This document shows positions 1-8,424 of a DNA stretch of 51,482 nt, one piece after another. The notes under the pieces were generated by a model. The model did not search any database and was not told the DNA's origin. It saw only the letters and a list, made by a program, of their open reading frames with translations. Made by a program: the position numbers and the translations under genes. Source of the DNA: Patescibacteria group bacterium (lineage in GTDB: Bacteria > Patescibacteriota > Minisyncoccia > Portnoybacterales > UBA2143); contig JAHJQT010000059.1 in NCBI GenBank assembly GCA_018819085.1, forward strand, positions 1-51,482, written 5' to 3'. Each line of letters opens with the position of its first letter. Position 1 is the stretch's first letter.

Positions 1-468
1 ATATAGTTCTGATCGTTCTTCTGTTTTTACTTCTTTAGTTTCTATTTTCATTACAATAGAGACTAAAGCCCTATTAGGAAAAGCGCTTTTTCTAACATAA
101 AAACTTCCAGTTAATGTAACATTATCAGAACTTAAGTCTTGCCATGCTCCGCCATTAATACTACGACGCAGTTTATTTGCAAGAAATTGATACTCAACAT
201 CTTCTCCTTTTGAATTAGTAACATCTAAAGAACTTAATCCTGTTCCATTAGCTGAATTAACAACACCCATTCTGATTTCTTTAATCATTGATTCTAAAGT
301 ATAACGACTTGCCTCTTGAACTGTTTGCAAAGAAAAAGCTTTTCTTTGCCCCTTCATAACTGAAAGAGCTGTACTTGTCATGCCTATAACTATAACACTA
401 AAAAGACTTAAAGCGACTAATAGCTCAATTAAAGTAAATCCCTTATTGTTATCTTTTTTTAAAAACAT
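1..468 (-). CDS. Prepilin-like protein, 3' end outside window
   Basis: Reading from an ATG at 468 gives a type IV prepilin N-terminus: short basic leader ending in K-G, then F-T-L-I-E-L-L-V and a hydrophobic helix. This is the signature cleaved and N-methylated by prepilin peptidase, with Glu at mature position 5. The frame is open for 156 codons to the window edge, so the C-terminus is missing. The start overlaps the stop of the upstream gene (TAATG), pointing to translational coupling within a minor-pilin operon. It is probably a minor pilin or pseudopilin (PilW/GspJ position), but the globular part gives no firm subfamily. Confidence 0.8.
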   Translation of the reverse strand, partial: MFLKKDNNKGFTLIELLVALSLFSVIVIGMTSTALSVMKGQRKAFSLQTVQEASRYTLESMIKEIRMGVVNSANGTGLSSLDVTNSKGEDVEYQFLANKLRRSINGGAWQDLSSDNVTLTGSFYVRKSAFPNRALVSIVMKIETKEVKTEERSELY

Positions 469-941
469 TATTTCCAATTCCAAAGCCGGTCTTCAGCTGT
501 TAAATAAGACCATTGGCCTCTTAATTTCCATTTAATTTCAACTGATAATTTTAACTCGTTAGCTGAAAGTTTAGTAAAAGTAACCTTACGTGAAAAAGCA
601 GAGTCATCTCCAGAATCATATTGATAATAACCATTACTATTAATTTTCAAAGGAGTGTCAGAAAAAGAAATAAGACTAGTATTGTTATATTGGACACGAT
701 AATTACCATTTGAAATTGAACTATACCAATCATCCCACTCTACGTTAGCTCTTCGCAAATCTCTTACAACCTCTATTCCTTCCTGAGCTAAACCAGAAGC
801 AATCAATCTCATTTTGCTCGTATTAGAGCTATTTAAAGACATACTAGTTAAACTTATAACACTAGTTAATCCAACAGCAACGATAAATAGAGTTGCTATT
901 ACACCTATTAAACTAAATCCATTTTGTTTACATCTTAACAT
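468..941 (-). CDS. PilV-like minor prepilin without Glu5
   Basis: A 157-residue prepilin-like protein. The N-terminus has a short leader ending in N-G followed by F-S-L-I-G-V-I-A and a long hydrophobic helix, then A-x-E-G-I-E-V-V-R-D, a pattern common in PilV/GspI-type minor pilins. The residue at mature position 5, nearly always Glu, is Gly here; Glu5 is linked to N-methylation and subunit docking in this family. It sits between two other prepilin genes with a 17-base gap upstream and a 1-base overlap downstream. Probably a minor pilin; a tip or initiator role is only inferred. Confidence 0.75.
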   Translation of the reverse strand: MLRCKQNGFSLIGVIATLFIVAVGLTSVISLTSMSLNSSNTSKMRLIASGLAQEGIEVVRDLRRANVEWDDWYSSISNGNYRVQYNNTSLISFSDTPLKINSNGYYQYDSGDDSAFSRKVTFTKLSANELKLSVEIKWKLRGQWSYLTAEDRLWNWK

Positions 942-958
942 GAATATTATTTATAAAT

Positions 959-1507
959 CTAATTATTTTCTATCAAACCAGCTGTGTTAACATTAATTGT
1001 CTTAGTTAAAGCAGTTCCTTGAATCTGAATAACAATTTCTGCTGAAGCACTAGCTCCACTATCTCCATTAACATAAGTAGTTGGATCTGGCGCCTCAAAA
1101 AAAACATGAGCTTTAGGTGAGGGAGAAACAGATTGAATAATTATATTAGAAGGTAAATTAACCGTTTCAAATCCTTCTCCTCCATTATAAGTTTGATTAC
1201 CATTCCTATCAGCAAAAATAATATAAGAAGAAGGCAAAGTAAGATCAAACTTAATTCCATAACCAAAACAAGCATCAACAGTTGAACAATATCCTTCAAT
1301 TTCTGTTCCATTTATGGCCATATTTTGCACTTTTCTTAAATCAGAAATTATTTTTTGATTTGCTTGAAGAAGTATATATTTTTTATTACTATTCTTATAA
1401 CTAGCTAAAATTGAAACAGCTAATAAAGACATAATAAAGATAACTATTAATGCTTCTATTAGAGTAAAGCCTTTATTATTTTTTTTAGAACAAAAAAATT
1501 TTAACAT
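959..1507 (-). CDS. GspH/FimT-like minor prepilin
   Basis: A 182-residue prepilin: leader ending K-G, then F-T-L-I-E-A-L-I and a hydrophobic helix, followed by a mostly beta globular domain containing a Y-I-I-F-A-D-R-N-G-N segment. Leader, Glu5 and a D-x-N-G-N element in the C-terminal half suggest the GspH/FimT class. First in the run of three prepilin genes and directly downstream (10 bases) of the large secreted PKD protein gene, so probably the same transcript. Likely a minor pilin of the surface pilus whose main machinery lies at 37255-45985. Confidence 0.75.
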   Translation of the reverse strand: MLKFFCSKKNNKGFTLIEALIVIFIMSLLAVSILASYKNSNKKYILLQANQKIISDLRKVQNMAINGTEIEGYCSTVDACFGYGIKFDLTLPSSYIIFADRNGNQTYNGGEGFETVNLPSNIIIQSVSPSPKAHVFFEAPDPTTYVNGDSGASASAEIVIQIQGTALTKTINVNTAGLIENN

Positions 1508-1517
1508 TATTTAATAA

Positions 1518-4181
1518 TTAAAAAGGCAAAACTTCTTTCCATCCAGGAAGCTTAATATTTACATCAATATTTTTAGTTTTAGAACATGAATAACCACTAG
1601 AATCAGTTACTTGTAATATTATTGCTTTTGTTCCTTGTAAAAGGAATTTAATAAGAGGATTCTGCATCTTAGAACTTAAAGGATTCCCATCTTGGAATAT
1701 CCATGACCAAGAAGATTTAGATGCTCCTCCATAAACAACCGACTGATCAGTAAACTGCACATCTTCGTTTTCGCTAGGTTGATTAGGCGCCCAATTGAAA
1801 TCTACTGTTGGATATTTGTTCTTAGGTGTTGTAAAAAATGAACCATTTACCCAATTAGAACTAGCTGCTTGATTATCATAAACCATAACACGCCAATAAT
1901 ATGTTGTATTATATGCAAGTTGATCTGAACTTGGAGTATCAGGAGAAGTTGAAATAAGCACAGTTTGATTATTAGTTGTTGGACTCGGATTTGAAAGACT
2001 TGTAATATCTCTATTCACTGTAGGAGAACTGAAATTACTATTATTATCTATATGAAATCTAAATCTACTTTGATTGTTATCATCAGGATCAGAATATATC
2101 CATGAGAAATAATAAGACGCATTTGAACAACAATCCCCTTCTGTAGCCAATAAAGAAGACGCTATTGGAGGATTATTAATTGGAACTGGAGATGTAACGG
2201 TATATTGCATAGTATAACTACTAATTGAACCTGTACTATCATGTCCTTTAAAAGCAGAACCATAAAAAGTAAGAGTATGCGTTCCATGAGTGGTTGGCGC
2301 AGTTATATATTTTGTACTATAAATTACTGGTGTCATACTTTGTTCTATAATCTTTGTCCAGTTTCCATTATTATTTACAACCAAATAAGCATTCCAATAA
2401 TTATTAGTACACCAAGAAGCGTTTGCTTTTGCAGTAATTATAATAGTTTCTCCTGGCGAATAAGCACTTTTATTTAAAGATACGGCGTATATAGCATCAG
2501 TAGCATATGCAAATGGATAACCAGGACTAACGTAAAGAGTTTTATTTACACATTGCAATCTTGTTCCTTGATTAATTAAGTTTTGAATTCCTGCACATAA
2601 AATATTCCATGGACCAAGTGGCCATTTTCTATCAAGATAACAAGAGCCTGAATATCCTGGTGATGATAACGACCAACTCGGACATGAATTTAATTCCCAT
2701 TCATAAGCATAAGGATTAGAAGTGCTTATTCCAGGCACTACAAAAGTTCCTGCATTTGCTTCTTCACAAATAAAAAAATTAAAAACAAGCCCAGTACAAA
2801 TAAAAAATAGGAATATAAATATTGATAGATTTGCACTTTTCCCTTTCTTTCTTATTAAGAAAAATATAACAAATAAGAAAATAAATAGAACTAAACCTGC
2901 AATATATTTAATATATTTATTGCTCTGTTCTTCTATTAATTCTTCTTTTACAGATTCTGTTAATATTTGATATTCTTTTTGAGCTAATATATCACCAGAA
3001 GAATTTTCTGCTATAGCAATAATTTTTGGATCGTAACAATCTTTATTAATATTTATTGAAAAAGTTTGAAGTTCTTCAGTTTGTTTATTTATTGATTTCT
3101 CATATTTAGTATTGTCATCTGTGCATAGATTTCCATCGCTATTATAAATAGCAAGCTTTAAATTAAATTCATTTATAGATTCAATATTCGCTCTTGAATC
3201 ATAAAAAATATCAGCAGAAGGAGTTACATAAACAGAAACTTCTGCTATATCTCCTGCTAAATAATAATCTTTATCTAATGATAGGTTTTGAATAGTTGCA
3301 CTTTCTCCTTGTATTACATAATGAAAAACAACAGAATTAGAAATATTATTATTATCTTCCTTTAAAGTTAATTCTGCATCATAAGCTTGTGAAATATCTA
3401 TTTTAGGAATATTAAATGTAAAAATCTTTATTTCATTTGCTTCAATAATGAAATTATTCTGAATAGATTCGTTTTCTTTAATTAATTCTCCAAAAGTAGA
3501 ACGATTATAAGTATTAAAATAAGGAGTAAAATTTATTTCTTTATCATAATTATTAATTAACTCGCAGACTGCTTGAAGATTCTCATCTAGAGAAATATCA
3601 ACACCTTGGCTAATACTATATTTTTCTTCATTACTTTCTCCCTTAATAATTAAATAACAAGATTCTGGAATTATTTTAATAAATTGATTATTTCCTTCCA
3701 AAACGATCTTTCCTAGATTTCCCATTGCTAAAAGCATTCCATTATCATTCTTGACAATAATCCAAACTTCAAATTCTCCATTTAAATAAGAAGGTGCTAC
3801 ATATTCAATTTCTTTATTAATGGTTTCATTATTCCTAATCGTAATAGTTTCTTCATATATTTTTTCATTTAAAATTACTTGCATTTCTGAAGCCTCTTGA
3901 GTTTGATTAAATATATCAATTACAGCTGATGAATTATCTGATTCTTCTATATCTACATAATCTATTAATTGAATGCCATATTTGATCCCTTGTTGAATTT
4001 TTCCACCATTAAATAAATCAAAAGAAAGATTTATCTTATTTCCTTCTTGAGAAATTACTTTAGCATCATATAACTCAATAGAAGCTATCTCAATAGCATC
4101 TTCTATTTCTTGCGCGTTAGAAACATTAATCGCAAGAAATAAAAATAAAACAACGAAACTAAATAATTTTATTTTTTTCAT
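1518..4181 (-). CDS. Large secreted/membrane PKD-fibronectin-like protein
   Basis: I start the gene at the ATG at 4181, which directly precedes a signal peptide (M-K-K-I-K-L-F-S-F then hydrophobic). An upstream start at 4217 would overlap the previous gene. The protein is about 887 residues. An N-terminal half of beta-rich extracellular domains is followed by a transmembrane segment near the middle (about residue 430), a basic stretch, a second hydrophobic segment ending in a signal-peptidase-like A-N-A-G, then Cys-rich, fibronectin-like and PKD-like segments (W-x-F-x-D-G-x-P near the C-terminus). The C-terminal third closely matches the next gene upstream. The architecture looks like two secreted proteins joined into one. 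Probable surface or adhesion role; no enzyme motif seen. Confidence 0.75.
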   Translation of the reverse strand: MKKIKLFSFVVLFLFLAINVSNAQEIEDAIEIASIELYDAKVISQEGNKINLSFDLFNGGKIQQGIKYGIQLIDYVDIEESDNSSAVIDIFNQTQEASEMQVILNEKIYEETITIRNNETINKEIEYVAPSYLNGEFEVWIIVKNDNGMLLAMGNLGKIVLEGNNQFIKIIPESCYLIIKGESNEEKYSISQGVDISLDENLQAVCELINNYDKEINFTPYFNTYNRSTFGELIKENESIQNNFIIEANEIKIFTFNIPKIDISQAYDAELTLKEDNNNISNSVVFHYVIQGESATIQNLSLDKDYYLAGDIAEVSVYVTPSADIFYDSRANIESINEFNLKLAIYNSDGNLCTDDNTKYEKSINKQTEELQTFSININKDCYDPKIIAIAENSSGDILAQKEYQILTESVKEELIEEQSNKYIKYIAGLVLFIFLFVIFFLIRKKGKSANLSIFIFLFFICTGLVFNFFICEEANAGTFVVPGISTSNPYAYEWELNSCPSWSLSSPGYSGSCYLDRKWPLGPWNILCAGIQNLINQGTRLQCVNKTLYVSPGYPFAYATDAIYAVSLNKSAYSPGETIIITAKANASWCTNNYWNAYLVVNNNGNWTKIIEQSMTPVIYSTKYITAPTTHGTHTLTFYGSAFKGHDSTGSISSYTMQYTVTSPVPINNPPIASSLLATEGDCCSNASYYFSWIYSDPDDNNQSRFRFHIDNNSNFSSPTVNRDITSLSNPSPTTNNQTVLISTSPDTPSSDQLAYNTTYYWRVMVYDNQAASSNWVNGSFFTTPKNKYPTVDFNWAPNQPSENEDVQFTDQSVVYGGASKSSWSWIFQDGNPLSSKMQNPLIKFLLQGTKAIILQVTDSSGYSCSKTKNIDVNIKLPGWKEVLPF
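1893..1976 (-). repeat. 84-bp repeat, copy 1 (in secreted PKD gene)
   Basis: These 84 bases are identical, as far as I can align by eye, to 4571-4654 in the neighbouring gene. Flanking sequence is also similar but diverged. Both copies encode the end of a fibronectin-like module ending in Y-Y-W-R-V. Such DNA identity inside diverged genes suggests recent duplication or gene conversion. Confidence 0.9.
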
Positions 4182-4192
4182 AATTTTAATAA

Positions 4193-5287
4193 TTAAAAAG
4201 GTAAAATCTCTTCCCAATCAGGAAGATCAATATTTATATCAACATTTTCAGTTCCAGGGCAAGTATAGCCACTAGAATCAGTTACTTGTAACGTAACTGC
4301 TTTAGAACCAGAAGAAGTAAATTGAATATTAGCAGGATTCTGTACACTTGAACTTGCAGGGTTTCCATCTTGAAATACCCATAACCATGAAGATTTAGAT
4401 GATCCTCCGTAAACAGTTGATTGATCAGTAAATTGAACATCTTCATCTGCACTAGGACCAGAAGGAGCCCAATCAAAATCTACTGTTGGATATCTATGTG
4501 TTTGTGTAGTAAAAGAAGAACCATTTACCCATCCAGAACTAGCTGCTTTACTATCCCAGACACTTACCCTCCAATAATATGTTGTATTATATGCAAGTTG
4601 ATCTGAACTTGGAGTATCAGGAGAAGTTGAAATAAGCACAGTTTGATTATTAGTCGTAGGACTTGGATTTGAAAGTCCAGCATAATCTCTATTTACCGTA
4701 GGAGAACTAAAATCACTATTATTATCTACTTGCAACATAAATCTACTCTCAGTATCGCTATCAGCATCAGAATAAACCCATGAAAAATAATGAGATGCAC
4801 TTGAACAATAATTCCCAGTTACAACAGATAAACTACTAGCTGTTGGAGAACTATTACATGCTCCAGCAGTGATAAAAAGAGTATCAGCACCTTGAGCATA
4901 ACTAGTCCAGCTACCGAAATTATCCATTATTCTCACCCTCCAGTAATATAATGAACTAAAAGATAATCCTGATTTATTAACTGTATAATTTTGAGTAGCT
5001 GAAACAACTTCTCCGCTATCTATTGTAGGAGAAGCATAATTACTATTATTATCAATTTGAACACGATATCTAACCTGGCTAGAGCTGCCAGAGTTAGTCC
5101 AATATAACGTAGGTGTTGGATAAACTCCAGAGTAACAAGCTGGTTGACTAACCCCATTTGTACAAACAGTTATATTAGTTCCTGGATTATAAGCTAAAAC
5201 AAAATAAACACATAAAAAAGATGCAGAAATAAATAAAAACAATAACAAGAATAAATTCTTTTTTAATAAATGTTTAATTTTACTCAT
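4193..5287 (-). CDS. Secreted fibronectin/PKD-like protein
   Basis: A 364-residue secreted protein: basic N-terminus and one hydrophobic signal segment, then two fibronectin-like modules each ending in Y-Y-W-R-V and a C-terminal PKD-like domain with W-V-F-Q-D-G-N-P. The ATG at 5287 directly precedes the signal peptide. It ends 11 bases before the large secreted protein gene, whose last third is a close paralogue, so the pair is probably co-transcribed with the minor pilins. Likely a cell-surface or adhesive protein; ligands cannot be read from sequence. Confidence 0.75.
   Translation of the reverse strand: MSKIKHLLKKNLFLLLFLFISASFLCVYFVLAYNPGTNITVCTNGVSQPACYSGVYPTPTLYWTNSGSSSQVRYRVQIDNNSNYASPTIDSGEVVSATQNYTVNKSGLSFSSLYYWRVRIMDNFGSWTSYAQGADTLFITAGACNSSPTASSLSVVTGNYCSSASHYFSWVYSDADSDTESRFMLQVDNNSDFSSPTVNRDYAGLSNPSPTTNNQTVLISTSPDTPSSDQLAYNTTYYWRVSVWDSKAASSGWVNGSSFTTQTHRYPTVDFDWAPSGPSADEDVQFTDQSTVYGGSSKSSWLWVFQDGNPASSSVQNPANIQFTSSGSKAVTLQVTDSSGYTCPGTENVDINIDLPDWEEILPF
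4571..4654 (-). repeat. 84-bp repeat, copy 2
   Basis: Identical by eye to 1893-1976. See that entry. Confidence 0.9.
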
Positions 5288-5345
5288 ATACTACTAATAT
5301 TATACAACTTTTAAGAATAATTTACTATTAAAATTATCCACAGCG

Positions 5346-6572
5346 TTAAAATAGATTCCATACCAAATGAAACATAGACCCTTTTAATATTATAGTGATA
5401 ATTACACCAACAAACATCCAAGGAACAAAAGGAAATGGCTTATATATTTTAATTATTTCCATTTCTTCTTTATCATTCTTAAGCCATTTTTTCACTGCTT
5501 CTACTTGTTCTGGTAATAATCCACCCGAATAAAATCTTCCTATGTGTTTATTATAAAATTCCTTATCTTTTTTCATTTTTTCCATAATATCTTCAACTAA
5601 ACTCATTCTTGGCTTAATATCTTCTATTTTTACTTCTTTAATATTAGTTTTAAGAACATGAAAATCAATTAATTTTCTAAATATACTTAAAACAATTATA
5701 AAAATAGTCATCATAATTAAGGTTCTACGAATTGTTTCTATAGTTGAATCATAAGAATTAATCAGCCCATAGCAAACAAGAATAGCAACTAAAATAATAA
5801 CAATTTTAAAAACAATTGGTTTTATAAGAAATTTTATAACCGAATTAGAAAAAATTATGACAACTGCAAAGATAAGAACTTGTATAGAAAAAACATCAAT
5901 AGAAGTATATTTTTGAATTGGAGTTTGAAATAATTTAATAATCAAAAAAAGACCAATAAAAGCAATCATCATTATAGCCATATTTTTAACATTTTCTAAT
6001 ATCTTCTTTTTCCTATCAGCTTTGCTTTCTTGCTTTTTTTCTAAAAGATTATCTTTAGATTTATTTTTTTTACGCAAATAGAGAAATTTCAAATAATATA
6101 AAATAGAAGCAATAAGTAAGTATATGAATATAGGAATAAAAATATTAATCATTAAAACAAATGAAGGGAAAAATAAAAAAAATGACTTCCAGTAAAATGT
6201 TGTTGGCAGAAGAATAGAATAAACAATAAAAAGCTTAGCATCTCCAGCTGCCCAAACATTAAATTTCCACATTAAATAACTAATTATTAAAGCAACGGTC
6301 ATATTAAGAATACATTTCAATAAATAGGAAAGTGAAACGGTAAAAACAACAACTTCATAATCAGCAGGATAATTTAATAGATTAAAATAATAAAAATTAG
6401 TAACTGGCGAAGCAATGAAATGCCATATTAAGAAAAAGAGAATAATCCCTATGCCCCAGCAAGCTCCAAAAATAATCCATTTATTTCTTACCTTGCCACA
6501 TTTAAAATCCTCATAAGTTGTAATTATACCTATAAAAAAAAGTATTGGCAGAGATAATATATTTAAAATCAT
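5346..6572 (-). CDS. Prepilin-peptidase-like membrane protease (A24 family)
   Basis: A 408-residue polytopic membrane protein. The two aspartates of aspartic prepilin peptidases are present: Asp22 in T-Y-E-D-F-K-x-G-K-V-R-N after the first helix, and Asp111 in A-A-G-D-A-K-L-F (family form G-x-G-D). Unlike the pilus PilD at 37255 it lacks the N-terminal CxxC zinc domain, has a charged insert around 170-190, and carries a soluble segment near residue 330 before a final helix. This is closer to archaeal preflagellin-peptidase-like A24 proteins. Its ATG overlaps the stop of the upstream radical SAM gene, so it is the last gene of the large operon. It may process a product of that operon or a pilin-like protein; the substrate is unknown. 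Confidence 0.8.
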   Translation of the reverse strand: MILNILSLPILFFIGIITTYEDFKCGKVRNKWIIFGACWGIGIILFFLIWHFIASPVTNFYYFNLLNYPADYEVVVFTVSLSYLLKCILNMTVALIISYLMWKFNVWAAGDAKLFIVYSILLPTTFYWKSFFLFFPSFVLMINIFIPIFIYLLIASILYYLKFLYLRKKNKSKDNLLEKKQESKADRKKKILENVKNMAIMMIAFIGLFLIIKLFQTPIQKYTSIDVFSIQVLIFAVVIIFSNSVIKFLIKPIVFKIVIILVAILVCYGLINSYDSTIETIRRTLIMMTIFIIVLSIFRKLIDFHVLKTNIKEVKIEDIKPRMSLVEDIMEKMKKDKEFYNKHIGRFYSGGLLPEQVEAVKKWLKNDKEEMEIIKIYKPFPFVPWMFVGVIITIILKGSMFHLVWNLF

Positions 6573-7498
6573 TATTTTTTATTTATTGTTAAGATAGGAT
6601 GATAAATGTCTTTTGTTTCTTTAATTTTAAAATTATTTTTAATTGGCTTAAACTCCTTAATCCCCATATGTTCTGAATACTCTCTAGGAATGCCTAAACA
6701 ATATTTCTTATATCGACATTGATTACAAGAATTCTTAAATATTACTCCATCTTCAGGTAAAGTTCGCCAAACATAAGACCAAAATTTTTCTGAAATAGTA
6801 CATAAAGGAAAATGGTATAATCTAATTTCCTTAAAACACTTTAATAAATGATAAGTTTTTTCTAAATATGGAGAAACTTGATTATAGGTTATTCTTATTG
6901 CTTTTATATTCTTGACAGCCTGATGTTCAACCTCCCAGAAAATAAGCATTATCCTATCAGTCAAAAGAAATCTTTTTTTCATCATTTTCAGAAACTCTTC
7001 TAAATATTTATAAGAAAGCTTAGTAATCACAAATCTAACATTTATTAACTGCCCTTCTTTTTTATAATTGAGCAAATTTTCTAATCCTTTAATAGTTTGT
7101 TCAAAACTACCTGAAGCTCGAGTAACTGACTCATGAATTTTTTTATTTGGTCCGTAAATAGATAATTCAATGTCTAAATTATTTGTTACATTTAAAACTT
7201 CTTGAGCAAAATCATTGTATAAAAATTTTCTTCCATTAGTTAATAATTTTATTCTTTGTTTTTGGAAACGATCACTAATAAATTTAAGGAACTTTAAAAA
7301 ATCAGGATGCAAGGTTGGTTCTCCTCCGCTTAGATATATTGAATCGTAAGTTTTTATTTTCTCTTCTGATTTTTCTATTCTTTTAATTAAACTTTTATAA
7401 TTATAATCAAAACTACCGTCCCAGGCCGGCCAAGGTCTGTCTGGATTGGTGCACATTAAACACTTATTATTACATTTATCCCAAACACAAATATCCAT
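6572..7498 (-). CDS. Radical SAM protein with twitch/SPASM-like C-terminus
   Basis: 308 residues. Radical SAM cluster cysteines are C9, C13 and C16 (CxxxCxxC), very near the N-terminus, followed by S-G-G-E-P-T-L-H-P. The middle has I-Y-G-P-N-K-K-I-H-E, which aligns with the G-H-N-A-K-I-H-D signature of its paralogues here. The C-terminus has F-P-L-C and then CxxC-x5-C, enough for one auxiliary Fe-S cluster, and ends with the shared E-F-K-P motif. Such proteins commonly modify peptides or small molecules; the substrate is unknown. It overlaps the A24 peptidase gene by one base, so the two are coupled. Confidence 0.85.
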   Translation of the reverse strand: MDICVWDKCNNKCLMCTNPDRPWPAWDGSFDYNYKSLIKRIEKSEEKIKTYDSIYLSGGEPTLHPDFLKFLKFISDRFQKQRIKLLTNGRKFLYNDFAQEVLNVTNNLDIELSIYGPNKKIHESVTRASGSFEQTIKGLENLLNYKKEGQLINVRFVITKLSYKYLEEFLKMMKKRFLLTDRIMLIFWEVEHQAVKNIKAIRITYNQVSPYLEKTYHLLKCFKEIRLYHFPLCTISEKFWSYVWRTLPEDGVIFKNSCNQCRYKKYCLGIPREYSEHMGIKEFKPIKNNFKIKETKDIYHPILTINKK

Positions 7499-7500
7499 AA

Positions 7501-8424
7501 TTATTTTAACACAGGTTTAAGCTCCTTGTCTCCGTAATGCCGAAGATATTCTTTCCAAATCCCTTCACATAAATCAAATAATTTACATCCTTTACATCTT
7601 TCAGTTTTTTCCCTACCAATTGCTTTTCTTGAATTTTCAACATCAAAATTTTCAAAATCAGGCGCTAAATGTTCTGTTTTAAATGTTGCCACTTCCTGCA
7701 ATTCACTTATTTGATTAAGATAATTCTGAAAATAGCACAAAGGAACATATCTGATATGCCAATGAGGTATCTTATTTTTCCTACCTATATCTAAGCATTT
7801 TTTTACATAAGGAGATATTTCTGAAATTTTTGGAACTATTTCATTGAAATTATCATAAGCAGCTCCATAGCTTGGATCAACGAAAATAAATTCCGAGTTT
7901 CTTATTCCTTGATCAAAAATGAATTTGCCTATCTGAGGCAAATATTTATAATTATCCTTGACTATAGTCGTATTAGAACCAATTTTTTTAAATCCTAATT
8001 TTTTAAAATTATTTAATCCTTCTAACAATTGATCAAAACTACCTTTTGATTGAGTTAAATAATCATGAATTTTAGCATTATGCCCATGAATAGAAAAAAT
8101 AATATCAGTCAGTCCAGCATTAATAACTTTTTTAACATATTCTAAATATGAAAACATTCTGCCATTAGTGGCCATATTAATAGTTTCAAATCCTAATTCT
8201 TTTGCAAATTTTATTAATTCAACAATATCTTGTCTTATGGTCGTTTCTCCACCAATAAATTCTATATAAGTAGTGCCTCTTTTTTTTGCTTCAATCATTT
8301 CCTGTTTAATTTCTTCAGTAGTCTTATTGTGTAATTCTCTTTTACTTTCATCAATGCAAAATCTACAACGATTATTACACGCATAACCAATAATAATAAC
8401 TGTTTTTTTTATTATTTGATTCAT
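7501..8424 (-). CDS. Radical SAM protein, G-H-N-A-K-I-H-D subgroup
   Basis: 307 residues. [4Fe-4S] cysteines C16, C20 and C23; SAM-binding strand I-G-G-E-T-T; S-I-H-G-H-N-A-K-I-H-D-Y-L-T in the barrel; and a C-terminal V-P-L-C...CxxC-x5-C auxiliary cluster region ending Y-G-D-K-E-L-K-P. It overlaps the start of the radical SAM partner gene region: its ATG shares an ATGA with the stop of the DUF483-like gene upstream. Closest visible relatives are the genes at 9825, 10691 and 12564, which suggests expansion by tandem duplication. Reaction and substrate unknown. Confidence 0.85.
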   Translation of the reverse strand: MNQIIKKTVIIIGYACNNRCRFCIDESKRELHNKTTEEIKQEMIEAKKRGTTYIEFIGGETTIRQDIVELIKFAKELGFETINMATNGRMFSYLEYVKKVINAGLTDIIFSIHGHNAKIHDYLTQSKGSFDQLLEGLNNFKKLGFKKIGSNTTIVKDNYKYLPQIGKFIFDQGIRNSEFIFVDPSYGAAYDNFNEIVPKISEISPYVKKCLDIGRKNKIPHWHIRYVPLCYFQNYLNQISELQEVATFKTEHLAPDFENFDVENSRKAIGREKTERCKGCKLFDLCEGIWKEYLRHYGDKELKPVLK

